The notes beneath the pieces are model-generated. The model ran no database searches. It saw nothing but the letters and a program-made list of their open reading frames with translations, and was not told where the DNA came from. Position numbers and translations under genes: made by a program. DNA of 64,000 bases from Parasponia andersonii (lineage: Eukaryota; Streptophyta; Magnoliopsida; Rosales; Cannabaceae), in assembly GCA_002914805.1 (NCBI GenBank), contig JXTB01000571.1, forward strand, positions 42,410-106,409, in the 5' to 3' direction. Positions 1 to 11,640 of the stretch are shown here, piece by piece (position 1 is the stretch's first letter; the number at the start of each line of letters is the position of its first letter).

Positions 1-2292
1 GGAAAAAAGACATGGCTATTAGTATATATGAGATTTTGACTCCAGTCCACATGGTCTTATGGGATGGGTATTTCGGTCTTGAGGGTAACGTTGCCTGCAT
101 CAACAAATACAATTTCCTTTAATAATTTGCATCACCAAAATAATCAGAAAACACTAATGGTGTATTGGTATTATTATGAGATTTCTTAAACTCCTTGCAG
201 TAACATCGTAAATATAAAAAAAAAAAATATGTGAAAACAGAAACATCACCTAATTAAAGTAATTACAGTTTCAAAGAAAACATGAATAAATAAACATCAA
301 TTACTAGATTTTCTTTAAGGAAATGTGTACAAAATTTATTGAATGAATATGTACAGGGCATAAAAAAAATAATAAAATAAAATAGTCGGACGATTTGAGT
401 TATAAAATGATGTCCTCTTCTGGGTCCTCAAGTATGGATATGTAACGGTTCAAAAAGCAAAAGCCCTTGTTTAGCCCACAATATGGTAATTGGCTGCGCC
501 CATTAAACACATAAACTTACAAAAATTTGAACTCTTTTTTTGGCTTTAATAGCTAAATAGCTGAATATATCCATCTGTATATAAACTATATACTAACTTT
601 AAAAATTAGATTCAACTATATTAATTGACATATTCATTATATTAACTTGATTTACTTGTTAAAAAAACTGACATAGTTAATTTATAAACTAGATTTAGTG
701 GTGTAAAACCTCATATATTCGGTCTTTTAATTACTTATTAAAAAAACAAATAACGGGCATTTACTAAATTGAATCGTAGAAAAAGAACATTTATTAATTA
801 CTCAAAAATAAAAATAAAAAGGAGACGAATGAATGACTTCTCACCTGTATCTCTAGAATAACATTATGACCTCTAAAAGAAAGAACAATAATCCCAATGG
901 CATTCAAAACAGCACCAAATTTCTCCATGCCGGACTTAGAAGCGTGGAGTGGGTGATATGATATGTCCTTGGGCCTGTCCCTGCTGATTGGAAGAGCCCA
1001 AATGATTGTGTAATAGACAATGGCCATGACGGCCCCCAGGAGTGAGACCATTGTGACGGAGTTCAAGTTGGGAAGCTGAGCCAGTAGAATGGCCATGCAC
1101 GTGAACACCAAGAACCACTCAACGCCACTTAGTAACTGGGCCCTGCACGTGGGCCCATGCCCATCACCGCACAAATTCTTGAAGAAAAGTTGCAAGGTCC
1201 CACCTCCCGTGATGATCAGCATCGCGCATGTTCCTCCAGATAGATACATCACCGGAAATATGGTCACCAATTTCCCAAGCTTTTCACCTTCATAATATTT
1301 GTTACGTGTGTTCAATTATATTAGCCGAGTTTTGTCGTGCATAATAATAAAGAAAAGAGTTGGCATCACGTTTATCCCATACTGATTACGTGTCACATTT
1401 TCATAGTTATCAACTAATTTAATACAAAATTATTTAGACCAATTGGTGAAAAGATATTTTTCTTTAAGGAAAAAAAAAAAAGAAACAAACTAGGAAGGTG
1501 AAGTCTACTAACCGAAGGCAGTAATTGAAAGGTGGAGAAATCTACTGTAACGAACTCCGGAGTCGGATTCGTGAAGATTGACAAGAAGCCATATTGTATA
1601 GAATTGCCACAGAAAAGCTATGGACAAGCATATGATTCCCCATACCCTGCAACCATTAGGAAAAAAAAGAGGTGTGTGAGAGAAATTCCGTATATATATA
1701 TATAGATTAATCACACGACTTGCGAGGAAAAATAATATTACGTGGATGTGCCATTAATGATAGATTCTATATATTTATATATATACATATGTTGCCAATC
1801 CAATAGGTATTTTTTTTCTTTACGGGTAGGTATTTTTTTTTAGCCGTTGGATCATCATCTAATGGTGATCCAATGTCATAATGAAGTGCATGAAAAGACG
1901 TGCATCATTAATGTTCTTTCTCTCTCTTATTTTTTACAATAAAAAAATGTGTATGCTAAATTTTCATTGGCCAAATTGATACCTATACATAGGTAAAAAA
2001 AAAAATACTTATTGGATTAGTGCCCATATATACTGGATTAGTAGGTAAAAAAATACATATATATATATATATATATATGGGCACTAATCGAGTAGGTATT
2101 TTTTTTTTTACTTATGTATAGGTATCAATTTGGCCAATGAAAATTTAGCATACACATTTTTTTATTGTAAAAAGTAAGAGAGAGAAAGAGATGCACGTCT
2201 TTTCATGCACTTCATTATAGTCATTGGATCCAACGGCTAAAAAAAAAATATCTATCCATATATAAAGAAAAAAATATCTATTAGATTGACAA

Positions 2293-2327
<35 letters not shown>

Positions 2328-3834
2328 TGCCATGATCACTAGGCATATGACAAATAATGATCAAAGCTATTTCGACCTCAAATTTTGGAGGATTAGTGTA
2401 AGGGCTGACAGTTAAGAAATAATTTCTTTTTTTTATATGCGATAAATATGTTAATTTTTTTTATTTTTAAAAATTGAGACTTAACTAATTATCTTCATTT
2501 ATTATAAATTAAAAATATATATATATATATATATACTATCATTTAATTTCTATCTCTTTCCATTAAGAATAATAGATTTTCACGTTTATTTCTATTATTG
2601 TGATTCAAAATGAAGACTGAGATTTCAGGCAGTAAATTTGCTAAATATGTTGGATTAGAGAGTGACTTGCAAGCATTATTCTATATAGATATTCAGCTGA
2701 ATAGATAATATTTGGACTAATTGTAGTATTAAGAAGTCTGAGAAGTCATTTTTTTCCTCTATTTCTAAAAATTATTAAAGAACCAAATCCTTAAACATCA
2801 CCTTGTTTTTTTCAGATATATATATATATATAGTAAATTGGTATAGTTCAAAATTCAAAATCAGTCCGTAAAGTAAAATTTAAATATTAAGCCAAAGGTC
2901 AGTTTAGTTCTGAAACTTCTATTCATGTTAGTTTTGAAAAATGAGAAGTGGATAATCTTTCCATCCTACTAATTCTGCTACATACCCATGCGCTTTTGTC
3001 CCCTTATCTTCATCTTCACTTAGGTGTTCTTTTGCTTTTATTGAAAGGGGAAAATATCCTGCCCTCATCAAATCGGTTACTGAATATATTTTTTTTCTTT
3101 TGTTTTTTCTTTTTGAAAAAAAGTTGATACGTTTCTTGACGAAAATGAATCAATCATATATGGTACTTCCATATATATAGGCTATAAAACCATAGAAGAT
3201 AATTAATGTTTCCACATGTAAACTTCCCAGAAATTCAGAGGAAAAAGAAGAAGAAAAAAGAAAGGTTGAAGTGCAAGTCTTTGGTCCACCTAATTTCTTT
3301 ATGTTCCTAACCATTGATGAATAGACAAGGTAAGCACAAACTCCGGCTAAATAAAAGAGAATTTTAATAACAAAAAAAAAAATCAAAGCAAAGATATGGG
3401 CACAATCTAAATATATCTATATGGGCACAATCTAAATATATCTTTTGAACTTTTTGATACTAATGTATGGTGACTAAGGTATCTTACCATCCAAGAGTTG
3501 CGAGTGCCACGGGCAGTAAAAGTGCTTGGAACCCAAATCCAGAGCTCAACAAATGAAAAACAGCCGAGTAAATACTTCCATGTCTGGACTCCGTGACTGG
3601 TAGCCAAGCGTCCTGAGTATTAAGCTCCCGGCCTGGCCAATGTAAAGCTCCCGCCGCCGTCGAAGACGACAAGCTAATCCCCTCTATAGTGAGACTCTCC
3701 TCAATATCAAAACTATGGACTCGAGAAGAATCAAAGCTTTTCTTAGAAGTGTGAAAGGAATTAGTACGGTTATCTCCAGATGAATCTACAATAATAATAT
3801 TGTTACTATTGCAGTTCACTACTACTTCTCCCAT
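1..3834 (-). CDS. Lysine/histidine transporter-like 8 type amino-acid permease, gene 1 (3' end outside window)
   Basis: Membrane amino-acid/H+ symporter of the amino acid/auxin permease family (Aa_trans fold), closest by memory to Arabidopsis LHT-like 8. Exons on the minus strand: 3834-3488, 1646-1513, 1287-845 and 94-1 (cut by the window edge), all with GT-AG borders; phases agree and the four exons read open for about 339 residues. Start chosen at ATG 3834, the only in-frame start before the family motif N-x-Q-D-A-W-L-P-V-T-E-S-R. Visible family motifs: FGFQALLLPVALATLGW (TM1), LPNLNS, and FRGHNVILEIQ at the end of exon 3. Exon 4 opens with ATLPSRPKYPS and then MWTGVK, where relatives have MWRGVK. 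The N-terminal 80 residues are serine-rich and lack the SPIG-type motif of gene 2. Intron 1 is 1.84 kb, against 120 bp in gene 2, because of transposons. No break is seen in the visible part; substrate is inferred from the family only. Confidence 0.92.
1791..2025 (+). mobile_element. TA-flanked MITE, copy 1 (Micron-like), in intron 1 of gene 1
   Basis: About 235 bp with imperfect terminal inverted repeats (CCAATCCAATAGGTATTTTT at the left, its complement at the right end near 2000-2025). It shares the internal block GTGCATGAAAAGACGTGCAT with the other copies and is bordered by TA/AT runs. It has no coding capacity. Insertion into TA microsatellites recalls the rice Micron elements; that assignment is inference. 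Confidence 0.7.
2079..2294 (-). mobile_element. TA-flanked MITE, copy 2, inverted relative to copy 1
   Basis: Same family as 1791-2025 in the opposite orientation, separated from it by about 53 bp that hold an AT run and a short end fragment of the same family (2032-2056). Right flank is a (TA)n run at 2295-2322. The two copies can pair over most of their length, giving a long hairpin in the pre-mRNA of gene 1. Confidence 0.7.
2453..2641 (-). mobile_element. SINE remnant, same family as 22630-22823
   Basis: About 189 bp matching the SINE at 22630-22823 over its tail and body (shared TTATAAATTAAA-like and CCATTAAGAATAATAGATTTTC-like stretches, the second in 18-20 bp matching blocks), interrupted by a (TA)n run at 2512-2536. 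Flanked by TAAATATGTT at 2443-2452 and again at 2642-2651, a likely target-site duplication. The tRNA-like head is strongly degraded. It sits in intron 1 of gene 1. Confidence 0.6.
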
Positions 3835-4068
3835 ATTCTAGCTAGCTCTAGTTAATCCCAATTCTCAAATTGTAATTTGGTTGAGGCAACTTTATAATAG
3901 GGCTTAAATATTTTGTATATTGACAAATGGGGCTCGAATGATCTAAAAACAGTTCTTCAAACTCCTTTGTGGGCAAAGAATTTTGGTGACGATTTGTATA
4001 GTGGTATATGCTCAAATTGATGGTAGGGACTATGGAGTACTCTTTCAAAGTAGTTGTATGTGTATGTG

Positions 4069-4076
4069 TATATATA
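4069..4076 (-). promoter_or_regulatory. Probable TATA box of gene 1
   Basis: TATATATA-type box on the minus strand about 235 bp upstream of ATG 3834, implying a 5' leader of roughly 200 nt. It is the best-placed TATA motif upstream of the start, but the region has other AT runs, so this is a prediction. Confidence 0.4.
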
Positions 4077-4113
4077 CAGACACAAGAGAGAAGTCTCATA
4101 GGGAAGGCTGAGA

Positions 4114-4181
4114 TGACGCGTGCGTGACTTGACTCAACCGCTTGAAGTGACGTCATCAATGATTTTATGGGGGTGACGTCA
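4114..4181. promoter_or_regulatory. Cluster of TGACG boxes upstream of gene 1
   Basis: Two full palindromes TGACGTCA at 4148-4155 and 4174-4181 (26 bp apart) plus a third TGACG at 4114-4118, all 40-110 bp upstream of the predicted TATA box of gene 1. TGACG is the known core bound by TGA-class bZIP factors (as-1-like elements). Binding and salicylate or stress regulation are inference. No comparable pair was noticed upstream of gene 2. Confidence 0.45.
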
Positions 4182-6454
4182 TCACTTATGGTGGAGAAGA
4201 TTCACATTTCTTATTCACTTTTAAGCCAAGGATGTAGCTGTCATAAGAAACCAAAAAAAGAAAAAAGATTTAAAAAAAATGAAAAAGAAATTTGCAGCTG
4301 TCCAAGTGAGACGCGGGTTGACAAACCGTAAGCCAATTATCCACCTTTGTTTACCTTACCAATCAGGTCAGCCTTGCCTTTTTCAAATTGTGAAGTCCCC
4401 GTAATTGTTTACTTTCAATTTTCAAAATTGTGAACTCGCTCACTGCGTGCGTATGCAAATTTCAGTACTTCCGCGAAAGATTTTTTTTTCCAAGGGGTTA
4501 AATTAGACTGACCCTCTACTACTGTGTGAATATGTAGTTTTGACACACCAATAACAGTTATGAAGAGACTAAGAACCCTTAGGTTAAGTTAAACTACGTT
4601 ATATTTTTCATTGGAATAACTCATGTCATGGTTGCAAATATAACTTGGTTAAGGGATAACAATACAAAAATATTTTGCCTTTTGATTTTTCTTAAAAAAT
4701 TGCCTTATTTTTTATTTCTTGAAATTAATACATAGTATTTAAAGTCAAATGTGTCCCTTGCACACACTCATTATGATATTCTAATTGTAAAAAGACTAAA
4801 TTGCCTCAATTAATAAATTAAAAACGTTTCAAATACATATTACTGAAGTTTTTTTTTTATTTGACACATTTTTTTTTCTCTTCTAAATGAAAAGTTAAAA
4901 AATGAAACTAATTATAAAATTTTTTCTAAAATGTATTACTATTTAAACTTTTTAATAAGTTAAAGGTGGGTACTTCGATGTTTTAGGTGCACATTTGCTA
5001 AATTAAGCTAGGTATTAATTTGCAGAAATAAAAAATTAAGTTTATTTTTTTTCCCACAAAAGTGAAAAAAAATTGTGATATTTTTATGTTATTATCTCAA
5101 TATTCAATTCAGTTATATCATGCCTTACATAATAATTTAACACTAATACTAAGGTTCCAATTATAATCTTTTTTTTTCTTATACTATGATATCATAGTGT
5201 TAAAGAAAAGAGTTAAGTCAAATTATAGCCATTGGCGAACATAATGCAAACATCTCTCACTATCTAAATTCCCCACTTCCTTATAATTGGTCCTATGCAT
5301 TTATAGAACAATTGACTGTAATTCCAATCTTAGAAATTAAATTCTACAAACAGCTAAAGTGCAACTGTCACATTCCAACTTCCACATATATGAGTATTTG
5401 TACAGTTTCCTAATACTTTACACTTGCAGATCTTGATTTGAATCTAGATCATTAGCAAGAACAAAACTTGTTTAAAAATATAAAGAAATTCAAAAAGAAG
5501 AAAAAAAAGAAATAGAGTAAATAACTAGCAATAGCGGCGAGGATAAGATATATCAATATAAAAAATAAGACAATTAGATTTTTGATTTTTTCAATTGGTA
5601 TCGAGCATTTCTGGAGAAGAACAAATGGTTTATCATTTTTCATGGGGAATCGTTAAACTATTGGACCGAGCTGGGTTCGATGACAGAAAGGTCCTTCATT
5701 TCTTTTGTTCCCTACCCTTTGTGAAAAAGATGCCGAAAAGAGAGCTTCCAGCTTATAACACCTTTTGGGATGCCTTCCTTTCACTATGCTTTTGGGTTTG
5801 TAGCTAGGCTGCTACTCTCGAGCTTCCAAACTATTCTTCCTTCTCGTATGGGATTTGAAGCCAAGTAAGGACAGCTTGCTGTTCAGTTATAGTCTTTAGA
5901 AATATCAATATAATTTTTATCCTGCATTTTTTTAACGTTCACCCACTTGGAATTGCAATATTACTAGAGTTGATTTTGTTTTTTTTTTAAATTTATTTTT
6001 GGTGAGTATAACTTTCTTTAAAGTGCCAATCTTTGATAAAAAGAAAATACAATTAAAAAATACAAATTTTAAGACTTTAAAATGAAAGACTTTATTAATT
6101 TATTTATTTTAAGAATTTATGTTTTGAATTTTGAGCAAAAATAAAATAAAAAATAAACTATAAAGTATACTTTACCACAACCAACATAGAGGAAGATATC
6201 TTATAAGAAAAAAAAAAAGAAAAAAAAGGAAGATCACATCCATATTCTAGAGGAGGGTGTGTTACCGACTCAGCGTCACTCATATTTGTTTGATGCATCT
6301 CAATCTTTTATTAGAGGAGGCTTTACAGTGGGTCTTACATCAATAAAAGTTAGAGATTACACTTTTAACTAAAGTACCATTCGTGTTGAAGAAAAAAACT
6401 TACGATGAATTGAATAAAAAAAATTTCTCCTTCCTCTTGGAATTAATTTAAAAG
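4182..6454. other. AT-rich intergenic DNA upstream of gene 1
   Basis: No gene recognised. Mostly poly-A/T runs and short AT repeats. The one compositionally different patch is 5595-5880, listed separately. Confidence 0.5.
5580..5880. other. GC-richer unrecognised patch with a possible tRNA-Met primer-site-like string
   Basis: A 70-codon open frame on the plus strand (5595-5807) reads through a patch clearly richer in G+C than its surroundings. The string TTGGTATCGAGC at about 5594-5605 resembles the initiator-Met primer binding site TGGTATCAGAGC of plant LTR elements, so this could be a leftover of an LTR element's internal edge. No protein family is recognised in any frame. Confidence 0.25.
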
Positions 6455-6459
6455 CTTAT

Positions 6460-9141
6460 TGTCACGACCGGAAATCCAAGATTGTGACTTAATTTAAAAA
6501 CTTACACTTTTTCAAAACCTATTTTAAACACTAAAACACCTAAGGTAAGATTCCAGACAGATTTAAAGTCTAAAGCTCTGATATCAAAACTATCACAACC
6601 AGAAATCCAAGACCATGATATTTAGAAATTTTATATTGAAACAGTAGTAAACTATGATTTTCTAAAATTCTAAAAAATTTAGTACTTAGAATTTTTAGAT
6701 TTAGTCCTCAAAACTAACCAAATTTCATATTCAAGAAACATTAATTTTAAAATTAATTTTCTAAGGAAATCCTTCATTTAAAGTTTTAGTTAAAATCTAA
6801 TTAATTAGTTTAAAAATATTTATAAATTTATAAATTATAGAAAAATGAGTCTAATTAAACCTTAAGTCCAATGTTGAAATAATTTACATAAAATCATTTG
6901 TATTTCTAAGTACTCAATTTAATAATAAAATTTATCCTCATGCATCTACTTAATAAATACACTATAATTGACTAAATATATTTGACATAAAAAGGAAAGA
7001 AATGGTATAGAATAGGAACCAACCAATAAAGATTTGGGAAACGACATATATATGCCAAACAACCTTGACAAGTCACCAAGACAATTCTCCAAAATAAATC
7101 AACACTTAAAGTAGGAGTAAATAAGGGGGGTGAACACGTGAATACTCAGTTTAGAATTGATTTCAAGTTTTTATATATAAGAAAATATACTTACATTGAA
7201 GATCCTGCATGATTAGTATTCCATTTAAAATAGTTCACAAAACTCAAGTGGAAATCATAGTCCAACGGTTCAAACATTCCAAACTATTGTAAAACATCCA
7301 TCAAAACCAGTACTTATCTATTCAAGCCAACATATAACCATGTATGCAACCATGATGTCTGAAGTATCCTAGTTGATCACTCGTAAGTTCGAGCTACTTA
7401 AAGAGGCGCTGAAAGTCCGATCACCCGATGTGGGACATCGTAAGTCCGGTCACCCAATGTAGGACATTGTAAATGTGTGAATGTATGCAAATGTTATATG
7501 AATGACAGAATAAGGATATACACCATTTCCACAAAATCTCAAAATAATCCATGCTGTGTTCTTTAATCAAACAACATTTAATCCTCAAATTGTACTGGAT
7601 TTTCTAAGAATTTCGGCATTATAACAGCTATTTTTGATCAAAATCCCAAAATCCAATTTCCTGTAAAAAATAATTTCAAACGATATATATATATATATAT
7701 ATATATAGGTTGCCAATCCAATAGGTATTTTTTTTCTTTACCTATAGGTAGGTATTTTTTTTTTAGCCGTTGGATCACCATCTAATGGTGATCCAATGGT
7801 TATAATGAAGTGCATGAAAAGACGTGCATCATTAATGCTCTTTCTCTCTCTTACTTTTTATAATAAAAAAATGTGCATGCTAAATTTTCATTGGCCAAAT
7901 TGATACCTACCCATAAGTAAAAAAAAAAAAATACCTACTGGATTGGTGCCTATATATATATATATATATATATGATATGCCAACTAGTATGACGTGCGTT
8001 TCAACAGTTTATATATCAAATCAGGTCAAAACAGATATAAACATAATTTTTATAAATCATTTCACGAAATTCTATATTTATAAAAAATATGTGAAAATCA
8101 AAATTTAACTAATTTGAAGATCAAGTAATCGAATCTCTACCTCAATCGAGTGTCAAAATAGCGTTATAGGATTATGCAGAAAGTTTAGTATCGTTTAGGT
8201 GTCGTTTGGAAAGTCGGGTGTTGTCTTCGAACCATTTGATCGATAGGTTTGAAATTTGATTTTCAATCGGAGTTTCAGATCATAAAATGGACTTCACCAC
8301 TGAATTTAGACCACCCAAAAATCCTAGGTTAGACATATAATTTGACTGATTCGGGCTCGGGCTGAACCTGGGCCCACAACACGCAAAACAAGAAAATCTG
8401 AACTATTAGATTTAGATTTTTTATGCCCGTCATCAAATATAGGCAATATATATATCAAAATTTTTGTTTTTCCGAATAAATCATGAATATGAAGTTTATT
8501 TTAAGATCTAGCAGTCAGATTGAAAAATATAAATACGAAACTAAAATAGCTCAAAATTAACAAAAATGACAAAATTCAATTTTGGTAATATTGAGTCAAG
8601 ATACATATACCACGTTGAAGATCGTGACGAGACGAGTTGAACGAGACTAGTTTCACAACGAATGGACGCCGGAATCGACGTTGGCGTCAGAATTTCAGTC
8701 ACGGCTTCAAAGCATTACCGACAGTGAATGGTATGTCGTCAGGCAACGGGACAGCGGCGCGAGGATCGTCTTGCCTCCAACTGTCGACCGTAGGTGGTAG
8801 CGGCGCTCAGTGATACCGGGAAGTGCCTCGTCGGAGGCTCGCCGGAAAATCGACGTTTCAGCTAGAAAATCATGAGACAGATCGGGAGAGAGCTGAGAGA
8901 AAGAGGGAGTGTTGAGGCACGTGGCACCCATTTAATTGGCTGCCAAAATTTTGAAAAATTGTACTTTAACCCAAAAATTTTAAATTCTTTTCAATTTAAT
9001 CCTTCAGAATTGCAAAATAACCCCAAATTTCATTCTTTTGTTTCACTTAAATCCATAATTTGAATTTTCTATTTATATAATTTTATTTTAAATAATGATC
9101 AAATAACCAAAATACCCTTACGAAAAATAAGGGGTTTTACA
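6460..9141 (-). mobile_element. Non-autonomous LTR element, deletion derivative (family 1, copy A)
   Basis: Bounded by the 5-bp direct repeat CTTAT at 6455-6459 and 9142-9146, with ends TGTCACGACC and GGGGTTTTACA. It holds one near-complete LTR (about 6591-9141), next to a complement of the Met primer site (6575-6587), plus short stubs of the rest. Its LTR is about 2.26 kb once the nested MITE is subtracted, matching the 2.25-2.33-kb LTRs of the two relatives in this window. Broken; no coding capacity. Minus orientation follows from the primer site lying inside the left edge of the LTR. Confidence 0.8.
7708..7950 (+). mobile_element. TA-flanked MITE, copy 3, nested in the LTR of copy A
   Basis: The best-preserved copy: 243 bp starting GGTTGCCAATCCAATAGGTA and ending TACCTACTGGATTGGTGCC, flanked on both sides by (TA)n runs (7683-7707 and 7951-7975). 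It lies inside the LTR at 6591-9141, so it inserted after that LTR element. Confidence 0.8.
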
Positions 9142-9254
9142 CTTATACTTTTTACAAGGACCAAACCTAGAGAGAATTTTTAGGCATTTAGTCTTTATTT
9201 TTTGTTTTTATTTTTTTTAATGCAAAAGTGTGAGATTTATAGTCAATGCATTTA

Positions 9255-9527
9255 TTATTTACTTAATTTATTTTTTTGAAAAATGCTCATCTTGTGGCAT
9301 ATTATTAATCGAGCCAAACCGGCTTTAACAGCATCACTCAAAAAAGGAGAAAGATAGCCCAACCTCACATAAGGATGAGTATGGGTCACCATATTCTTTA
9401 AGCGAGGAACATGATAGAAAATACCATCTCTAACATGTGAGAGTAAATGAACAACATCTTTAACTAAAATACCATCACACGAATCAAAAGTACAAACAAA
9501 AATCATTGGTTTTAAAATAGATCGCAA
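9255..9527 (-). pseudogene. LINE ORF2 C-terminal (RNase H-like) remnant
   Basis: A 90-codon open frame. The segment LLSHVRDGIFYHVPRLKNMV resembles the end of the RNase H domain found at the C-terminus of plant L1-type LINE ORF2 (helix, then F-x-x-V-P-R-x-x-N-x-V-A-H). The segment after it is compatible with the usual tail. It lies downstream, in the same orientation, of the zinc-knuckle/RT remnant at 11640-12775, so both may be one LINE copy split by about 2.1 kb of later DNA. Too short to be active. Confidence 0.5.
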
Positions 9528-9539
9528 GGGTAGTGGCTC

Positions 9540-11640
9540 TAGGTTTTAAAAATTTACAAATCTTATAACCTCGTATGGTTATTAATTATATATTAAAAGA
9601 TCGAAGATATTAATTACTATTAATATAAGCTATAAATTTAGATAAGAAGTTTTTGATACTCTCCAGGGAATCTTAGCTTTCGTTTTCTTCAGAATTACTA
9701 TCTTCCAATCCAAATATTTTTTGCAAGTGAATGGCTGAGTGGGCATGAAAATATGATTGATCGTAGGTCTAAAAGAACTTGTTTTTTGTTCTTGTTATTT
9801 TTCTTAACAAATGATAATAACAAGATCAATTTTTTTTTTTGAGAAAGTCTTACTTTTCTTTCTTTTTGTTTTTGAGTTCTTAAAAATTGACTGCTTAGCA
9901 AAAATATCGTTTCTTTTCTTAAAAGCTTGTAGACACTTAAGTTGAGATATTAGGTTTAATATATAATTTCAATTAATTTTAATTAAAATTATTTTATATA
10001 TCATTAATATATACATATATATATATATACCATACTAATCTAGTAGGCATTTTTTTTACTTATATATAGGTATTATTTTGACCAGAAAATTTATTATACA
10101 TATTTTTTATAATAAAAAGTAAGAGAGAGAAATAAAATTAATGATGCACATTTTTTCATGCACGCTAAAAAAAATACCTACACATAAGTAAAATAATACT
10201 TACGCATAAATAAAAAAAATATCTACTCCATTGATAACAATATATATTTATATATAAACCACTTCTCACAAATTTAGGAGGTGGCGCACACCACATAAAA
10301 TGGCGTGCATATATTAAAAAAAACTATCATTTTTTTGTCAAAAATATTATTTACAAAATAAAATTCAAAATTCAAAATTTGAAAATATAAATCATATTTA
10401 ACCCATGAAAATTTAAAGTTTGAACTATTCAAATTTCAAATTACAAATATTATCAAATTTCAAATTACAAATATTATCAAACTGTTTGAGAATTTGTATT
10501 TATAATTTATGTCTATTATTATTTAAATAATATAATATAATTAATTAATATTTATTTATAATTTTGTAATAACAATTATTACAAGAATTAATGTTGTCCA
10601 AAGAATATTTTTCTTTGCATAAGAAAAAATTAATTAACTAATTTAATATCATACAATCACACATAATTTATTACCACAATTAAGAGTTGGAATACAGACC
10701 TGTAGACCTATAATTTAAGCTCTAATAAATTTGGACAATTAATTAAACTCTTTAATCAATATGTCTAATTTATTATTTTCAGACTTACATTCTTGAAATT
10801 ATAATGTAAAATTTACTCAAAAAAATTATGAAGCAATCCATTAAAATAATCATTACATATGAGTTAAATCTCTATATTTTTTTTATCTTTAAATTCCAAT
10901 AATTCTCTAATAATGACAAGTAATTCACAATCTTATTATAAATTACGTGCTCAACTATTCAAGTCCCGAATTATCACTTAAGAGAATTATTCTTACAACT
11001 TTCAAATGGAAGCTATGGATTCTATATCTATATATTATCATTCCCAGTTGTATCCTAAACTATATTTCCAAGATACAAGACTTTAGGTCAAAAAATATAA
11101 TTTAACAAACAGAAGTTTATTAAATATTTAGAATTAAGATGATCTCATATATAACTATTTTAATGATAAAATTAATTCTTCCATAAAACGAAAGATTATT
11201 AGAGAATGAATTTTATCTAATCTAATCTAATATAATCAATATTAGTGTCTTTACTCTAGTGTCACTACATTAGCAATCCGGATAATATTACCACATTCTT
11301 ATTGAGAATAAACCACACTAGTAACTTACTGATTTACAGATTCCAAACTTTGATTATTTATTACGAGCAATTTAGATTATTTAATTATAAGCTCAATTTT
11401 CTTGTAATTCAAAGCTGAATACTAATTTTTACAATATTATAAATATTTATGGAATTTTCAATATTAACATTCTAACAATGTAATATTAGAGAATATAAAA
11501 TATATAGGCAAATACTAAAATTGTAAATTTTATTTATTTTCAGCAATATTACAAACAATCCACATGTTTTAGGTATTATCCCTGATAGAAATGTATGAGA
11601 GAATAGATAAAGCGTCATACTCAACAAAATCAACCGAAAG
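9540..11640. other. AT-rich DNA separating two LINE pieces
   Basis: No gene recognised. It contains MITE copy 4 (10030-10240) and an extended AT-rich stretch of ordinary intergenic appearance (10600-11480) that I could not assign. Confidence 0.45.
10030..10240 (-). mobile_element. TA-flanked MITE, copy 4 (degraded)
   Basis: Related to copy 2 in order and orientation: CTAATCTAGTAGGCATTTTT, then a TATAGGTATT block, GTAAGAGAGAGAAA, and a TTTTTTCATGCACG block. TA-rich runs flank both ends. More diverged than copies 1-3. Confidence 0.6.

Noticed and set aside
936-1295. Open frames on both strands over exon 3 of gene 1
   Set aside because: Other-frame shadows of the transporter exon; no independent signal.
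2295-2322. TA run as hairpin terminator
   Set aside because: Microsatellite next to a MITE; rho-independent terminators are not relevant in a plant nuclear genome.
5452-5643. 63-codon hydrophobic minus-strand frame
   Set aside because: Low-complexity phenylalanine run from an A/T tract.
10585-11478. Possible LTR (TGTTG... to ...CTAACA)
   Set aside because: No target duplication, no partner and no primer site or purine tract; the ends are probably chance in AT-rich DNA.
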